Shown piece after piece: positions 59,723 through 64,000 of a stretch of DNA of 64,000 bases (the stretch's first letter is position 1; every line of letters begins with the position of its first letter). This DNA is from Adiantum capillus-veneris (taxonomy: Eukaryota; Streptophyta; Polypodiopsida; Polypodiales; Pteridaceae), in contig CM043963.1 of assembly GCA_014529385.2 (NCBI GenBank), positions 97,354,412 to 97,418,411 of the forward strand, read 5' to 3'. Under the pieces are notes generated by a model. The model was not told the origin of the DNA. It ran no database searches and worked only from the letters and a program-made list of their open reading frames with translations. A program made the translations under genes and the position numbers.

Positions 59723-62700
59723 GGTTTCTGTAATTTGGATATGCCTAGGTGTGCTGATTCTAGATCCCTTTGGGTATCTTCTACCAAAATCCTTAATTGC
59801 TTGACTCGCTCAATCTCCTCTGTAGGGTTTGGATAAGTTCTTATCTTCTTCTCGGATCTTGAACATTGTGGCTCATGAAGATCTTCCTTGTTGGTTTCTA
59901 TCTTAGTGGTCGTTTTGGTCTCCATGGTTTCACTTGAATCAAAATCTTCTTCAGTGTCGTTCATATATACGGGGTTGTCACCAGTCCCTATGTTGGTCTT
60001 TGAACTGGGGTCTGACTTCGCTGCTTTTTGCGATCTCTTCCTTTGTGTTTTCTTCTTTTTATGAGATTGGGCAATCGATACCATGTCTCTTTACTCAAGA
60101 ATATAGTTTTGTTTTTGGAGCATTGATCGTGTGAGTATGTTTACTGGTACCACAAGTGTACTTTGTGATGGCTCCTCGGTAACTTCAATCAAGTTTAATG
60201 GCGTGATCTTCGATGCATTTGGATTATTTGGACATTGGGCAATCAAATGATCTATGCCACATCGATTACACATGAGTATCGGCATTGTAGACGTGCTCGC
60301 TTGATTGGTTTGCGTTAGTGTGGCATTCTTTTGTAGCCTAATAGGACACTCGGCTACACAATGTGGACCTCCACACTCATAGCATTGAAGAGGTGGTCTC
60401 TTAGCGGTGTAATTGATATTTTGGCCTCTTGCCGCAAGAGCAGCTACTTGATATACAGGTTTGACTTGTCCCCAATAGTCCTCCATGTAGTATTGTGGAC
60501 TTTCTTCAAGCACATCCATCCCATAGGCAATATTAGGATCTATATCTTCCTCACAGTGTTCCAAACAAGCAATAGATGACTCACAAGCCACTTGATTCAG
60601 AGAAGTGATTCTTGGATGTGGTGGTTGCAGTCCTAGCACTGGAGGTGGTAAGGGTGTTGTTTGAACAACATTTTGGGCCCTAGGCACCATGTGTTGTGCT
60701 GTTTGTTCAAGAGGTGGGGCCGGCATCAATGCAGGCACTCAAGGTGTGTCTGTCCATGCTAAGGTTGGTCTATTGGCCATCGCACGCTTAAATACTATGC
60801 AATCCTTAGCTTGATGACCATACCTCCCACAGGCATTGCTGTTCCCATTGAATTTTACTCTAAAAGTAGGGCATTCACTGGTACTATGCGGTCCATAGCA
60901 TACTGAGCACCATTGTTGCTCCCTTCTTGGATACATATAATTGTTTTGTGGAGCAGGATTGTCTCTAAGACTCTCCTGAATAGCCTTGGTGAGATCTGCT
61001 AAAGTCATCTCAGATATCTTTGGCTCCTTAGTAATAAGCTTTAGGGTCATTGGTTGATGCCTTGATGCTTGCGAGATAATAGATTTAGGCTCAACAGACA
61101 CTCTTTCTCCTTGAATCATTAAATTATCCTCCAATTGGATCGCATTGGTGGTGACTGCTTCCCAAGTGGTGATACCTCTAATGACTAGGCCATTGTAGAT
61201 ATCCTCATGTCGTAATCCCCTAATGAATCTATCAAGAAATTGATTATTATTGAAGCACTCATTTGGATTACAACAAGAATTTAAATGCTTCAAGTGACTA
61301 ATAAAGTCTCTCACCGACTCTCCTTCCTCTCGTTGGGCTTTCTGGAGCTGAGAGGCTACACCGCGAAGCACTCCCTCTTGTATCTATTCTTTCAAGAACA
61401 GTCTTCTAAGAGTAGAGTAAATCATTTTTTCTTCCACCCTTAGGGTTCTATACCAACAATCCCCAGCCTTCCCACTTAAGGTTAGGCTTAAAGCATTACT
61501 CTTATGTAGGTCATTGTGTTCTCCTAGAGAATCGCATATTTGTTCAAACACTTCGATATGCTTTCTCACATCTCCGTCTCCACTAAATTTTTGTGTGAGC
61601 TTGGCTATTTGTACTGCCTTAGGCTCTCTATCAGGCGTGTTACACATATTCTCAACAACAGATCGACCAATAGCTTGAGCAAATGTTCCCAAGTCACCTA
61701 AGTGAGCAGGCACCATGGATGAAGGCGCTCCAGAGACTACATGTGGAGTAGGTATTGGCATTGGGCTTGGCGCATAGGAAGCCCTTGGGTTCCACGTTGG
61801 GTACGATGTTGTGCCATGTGGTGGCCCTAGGCATAGCAGACGTCGGATGTGACTTGCTAATGCTAGCCGGTATAGTCCCATGGAAATAAGAACTTGGGTG
61901 TTGTGGTTGTGGAGCATAGGTAGTTGAAACAATGGGAGGGGTAGGGACTACATGAGTGCAATGATCCATAGGTGCATACGATTGGCACACACTTGTAGGT
62001 ACTGTTGTAGGCATTGAGCTACCATGTAGTGGTGCTTTACTAACAGATGAGGTCCATGGCGTGTTTCTCGATATGCCCATCATTGGGGTAGGCATGGTAG
62101 CCATGGTGTCATCAAGGGAAAGATGAGCTAGACTTGGAAAGGGGGAGCTATCACTTGTGGGCTCAGATTGCACTGAGACCCCTCGAGAAACAACATATGG
62201 AGGATCCATTGGACTTATCGAGGGAGTCTCCATTTGTGATAAGGTCGTTTTTTTAGCCTTTCCAGTATCTAAGAATCTCATGAGACCCGTTGAAGGCATG
62301 TTGATCCCCTTGTTCTGTCTCTCTAACTCAATGACCCTATGGATGACCTCACAAACTCTTTGTTGTTGATCCTCCACATTAGTAGCACCCATTGTGGATT
62401 GTAGGACATCTAACCAACCCACGTGATAGGTGTGATCTGTGTATAGGTCGGTCAGAGTTTCTGTTTGTAGTTCGTACTCCCAATTCTCATTTAAGAACAC
62501 TCCATCTAGGATTGAGGTGCTAGGGGTGTCCTTTGAGGTAGATGTAATGTTGCTTTCTAGGGGTTGACCCTTAGCGGTTGCTAAGTCAGGAGCACTTGAT
62601 TGCTCTCTTAGCAAGGATATTGACATAGGGGCTTTCGCTTTTAACTCTCTTCGTTGCTCTGACTTGCGTAAGCTCTCGACTTCCTTTTCCCTAGCCGCAA

Positions 62701-63028
62701 TGATATATCGCTCAACCTCTTGCACTTCGGCAAGGATTCTACCATCGGGTAATATGACCTCGGAGGGAAATAACTCTGAAGAGTCAGGGGGTGTAGTGAA
62801 TGAAGTATTCACATGCACATTCTCTAAGGGCATAGGGTCTACGTTGGTCACGAATGGAAAATTCACTTCCCCACCCCCCTCATTTACATCATTAGCTCCA
62901 TGTTCGGAGCGAGTAGCTCTACTAAAGGTTTCCTTCAAGCGGCTAAGCACGCTCGGCCCGGAATGTGGGCCCATAGCATGCATGTCTTGGCTTGAGCTAT
63001 CAAGATTAGGCATTGGAAAACCCTCCAT
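59723..63028 (-). mobile_element. T2 gag region
   Basis: Minus strand. A long N-terminal part begins MEGFPMPNLDSSSQDMHAMG, rich in Ser, Pro and Thr. A retrotransposon-gag core follows (LTQKFSGDGDVRKHIEVFEQ, ALSLTLSGKAGDCWYRTL, REEGESVRDFISHLKHLNSC). Then come four Cys-His knuckles in the same order as in T1, and a Lys/Arg-rich end. The region is long (about 3.3 kb), as known for Tat/Ogre gag. Several breaks. Confidence 0.8.
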
Positions 63029-63937
63029 GACATCGTAGTCAGAGGAAGAGTCACTAGCCGCTATGTTCGGGTCTTGGTTTGTACTACCTTGGGTCCCCGC
63101 CGAGGGCCCGAAACCTAAAGTTGGTGGCTAACGAGAACTCGCGTAAGTCAAAATTCTCTCTAGTTGCTCCGTCTCTAGCACACGACCAGAGCGCATATGC
63201 ATGTGCTTTTGACACCCTACAAGCGTCGGCGAATAACCTCGAAGGTTAACCTCTTACTTTTTTAGGCGTCCGTTTTCACTCGTGTTTTTTACATTTTTAA
63301 TATTTTTAAAAATGTTTTTTAATGATCGATTTTTTTTATTAAAGTGTGTGATAGCTCACAACGAGCGTATCACTTAGAGGGTCGTGGTGTGCTTTACAAC
63401 ACAACGTTCGGTCACCTGAAGCTCCATTGGTCCTCAAAAAAGTCGATTTTTAGCTACGTGTGAAGCTAAAATTCGTAATTTTAAAGGGTGATAGATGCCT
63501 AAGCCTAAGCGTGAGCTTGGGCTTGGGTCTGGGAGATATTTCCAATCCGGTCCTACCTTTAATTTTTCTTGAATTTTTTAATAATTTTTTTTGGATAAGG
63601 TCACCGCGGCCTGTGCGAGAGCACACACACACACTCTACCTACCTACTTCTAACTATTACACCTACTGTTACACACTAACACACTCTATTAGCTCTCACA
63701 GATCTACTTCCTACTTACTGTGCTTTATATTACATAGAACTAACAACCTTAATACTAACACCTTACAAAGAGAAAAAACACAGTACCTTTGAAAACTCCA
63801 TCAACAAAAAAAATACACAGTAGCAACACAAAATCCTTCTTCTCAACACACACACACCCTCCTTCCTTACCTTTCTTACAATTGAAATTGCACCACAAAT
63901 GAAGCACAGAGTGCCATTCAAGCTTAGTGTATGGCAT
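63029..63937 (-). other. Leader of T2
   Basis: About 0.9 kb, no coding domain seen. Contains an imperfect inverted repeat near 63,498-63,535 (GCCTAAGCCTAAGC against GCTTGGGCTTGGG with a 4-base loop), a possible leader RNA hairpin. Confidence 0.6.
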
Positions 63938-63955
63938 TCCCCGGCAACGGCGCCA
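63938..63955 (-). other. tRNA-Asp primer-binding site of T2
   Basis: Minus strand TGGCGCCGTTGCCGGGGA, an exact Tat/Athila-type tRNA-Asp site. It fixes T2 orientation and shows that its 5' LTR begins at 63960 and runs past the window. Confidence 0.9.
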
Positions 63956-63959
63956 AAAA

Positions 63960-64000
63960 TGTGCGCGTCCGTCGCACGTGTCAATGCAAGGAACTTGCCG
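63960..64000 (-). repeat. Last 41 bases of the T2 5' LTR
   Basis: On the minus strand it ends GACGCGCACA, 4 bases before the primer site. The rest is outside the window. Confidence 0.7.

Larger units (their letters stand above)
52084..64000 (-). mobile_element. T2: Tat/Athila-like Ty3 element, runs off the window
   Basis: Minus strand order: 5' LTR (63960 onward), tRNA-Asp primer site (63938-63955), leader, gag (63.0-59.7 kb), protease (59.7-58.9 kb), basic linker (58.8-58.2 kb), RT (58.0-57.06 kb), C2 insertion, integrase (55.78-54.58 kb), second protease-like domain and W-V-P-K region (54.5-53.4 kb), polypurine tract, 3' LTR-like segment. The RNase H part is not seen beside C2. The PR-RT-INT order is Ty3 and the primer site is the tRNA-Asp type of Tat/Athila. 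Broken, with several breaks. Confidence 0.85.

Overview
The window is nuclear DNA of a vascular land plant. The evidence is an intron-bearing host gene for a chloroplast-targeted thioredoxin-like protein (HCF164 type), Ty1/copia and Ty3 LTR retrotransposons with plant-type tRNA-Met and tRNA-Asp primer sites, and many long CT/GA microsatellites. The repeat load suggests a large genome such as that of a fern, gymnosperm or repeat-rich angiosperm; the sequence alone does not decide which.

Layout. 1-2.1 kb: no gene seen, some short repeats. About 2.1-4.3 kb: a Ty3 fossil on the + strand (E0: LTR-like 3' end, degenerate primer site, gag remnant). 4.5-5.8 kb: the host gene on the - strand; three exons fit splice consensus, and the exon(s) for the C-terminal part of the thioredoxin fold are not seen. 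5.8-6.6 kb: its upstream region with a G-box inside a 49-bp tandem repeat, then a GA-rich duplicated block.

6.64 kb to the end: a nest of LTR retrotransposons. The oldest layer is A1, a Ty3 chromovirus-like element on the - strand (3' LTR at 6.64-8.63 kb, 5' LTR from 42.49 kb until it is cut at 43.68 kb). Five blocks interrupt it: copia C1 (8.82-19.84 kb, itself carrying the coding-poor element N1 at 12.52-18.08 kb), copia C3 (21.91-27.57 kb), Ty3 element G1 (about 28.0-33.6 kb), A2, a same-family element in A1's leader (36.02-42.43 kb), and a Tat/Athila-like cluster from 43.68 kb on. That cluster is two related elements tail to tail, T1 (+) and T2 (-), meeting in a large inverted repeat near 51.9-52.1 kb; T2 carries a copia fragment, C2 (55.8-57.05 kb).

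Target duplications support the nesting for C1, N1, A2 and, more weakly, C3. Two unfilled insertion sites are visible inside A2. Hand-counted LTR divergence (A1 about 7%, A2 about 4.5%, C1 and C3 about 4%, N1 about 3%) agrees with the order of insertion. All LTR elements are treated as fossils. The least familiar parts are in T1/T2: a gag region with four zinc knuckles, a second protease-like domain after the integrase, a W-V/I-P-K repeat protein, and a 95-codon frame downstream of a TATA box inside the LTR.
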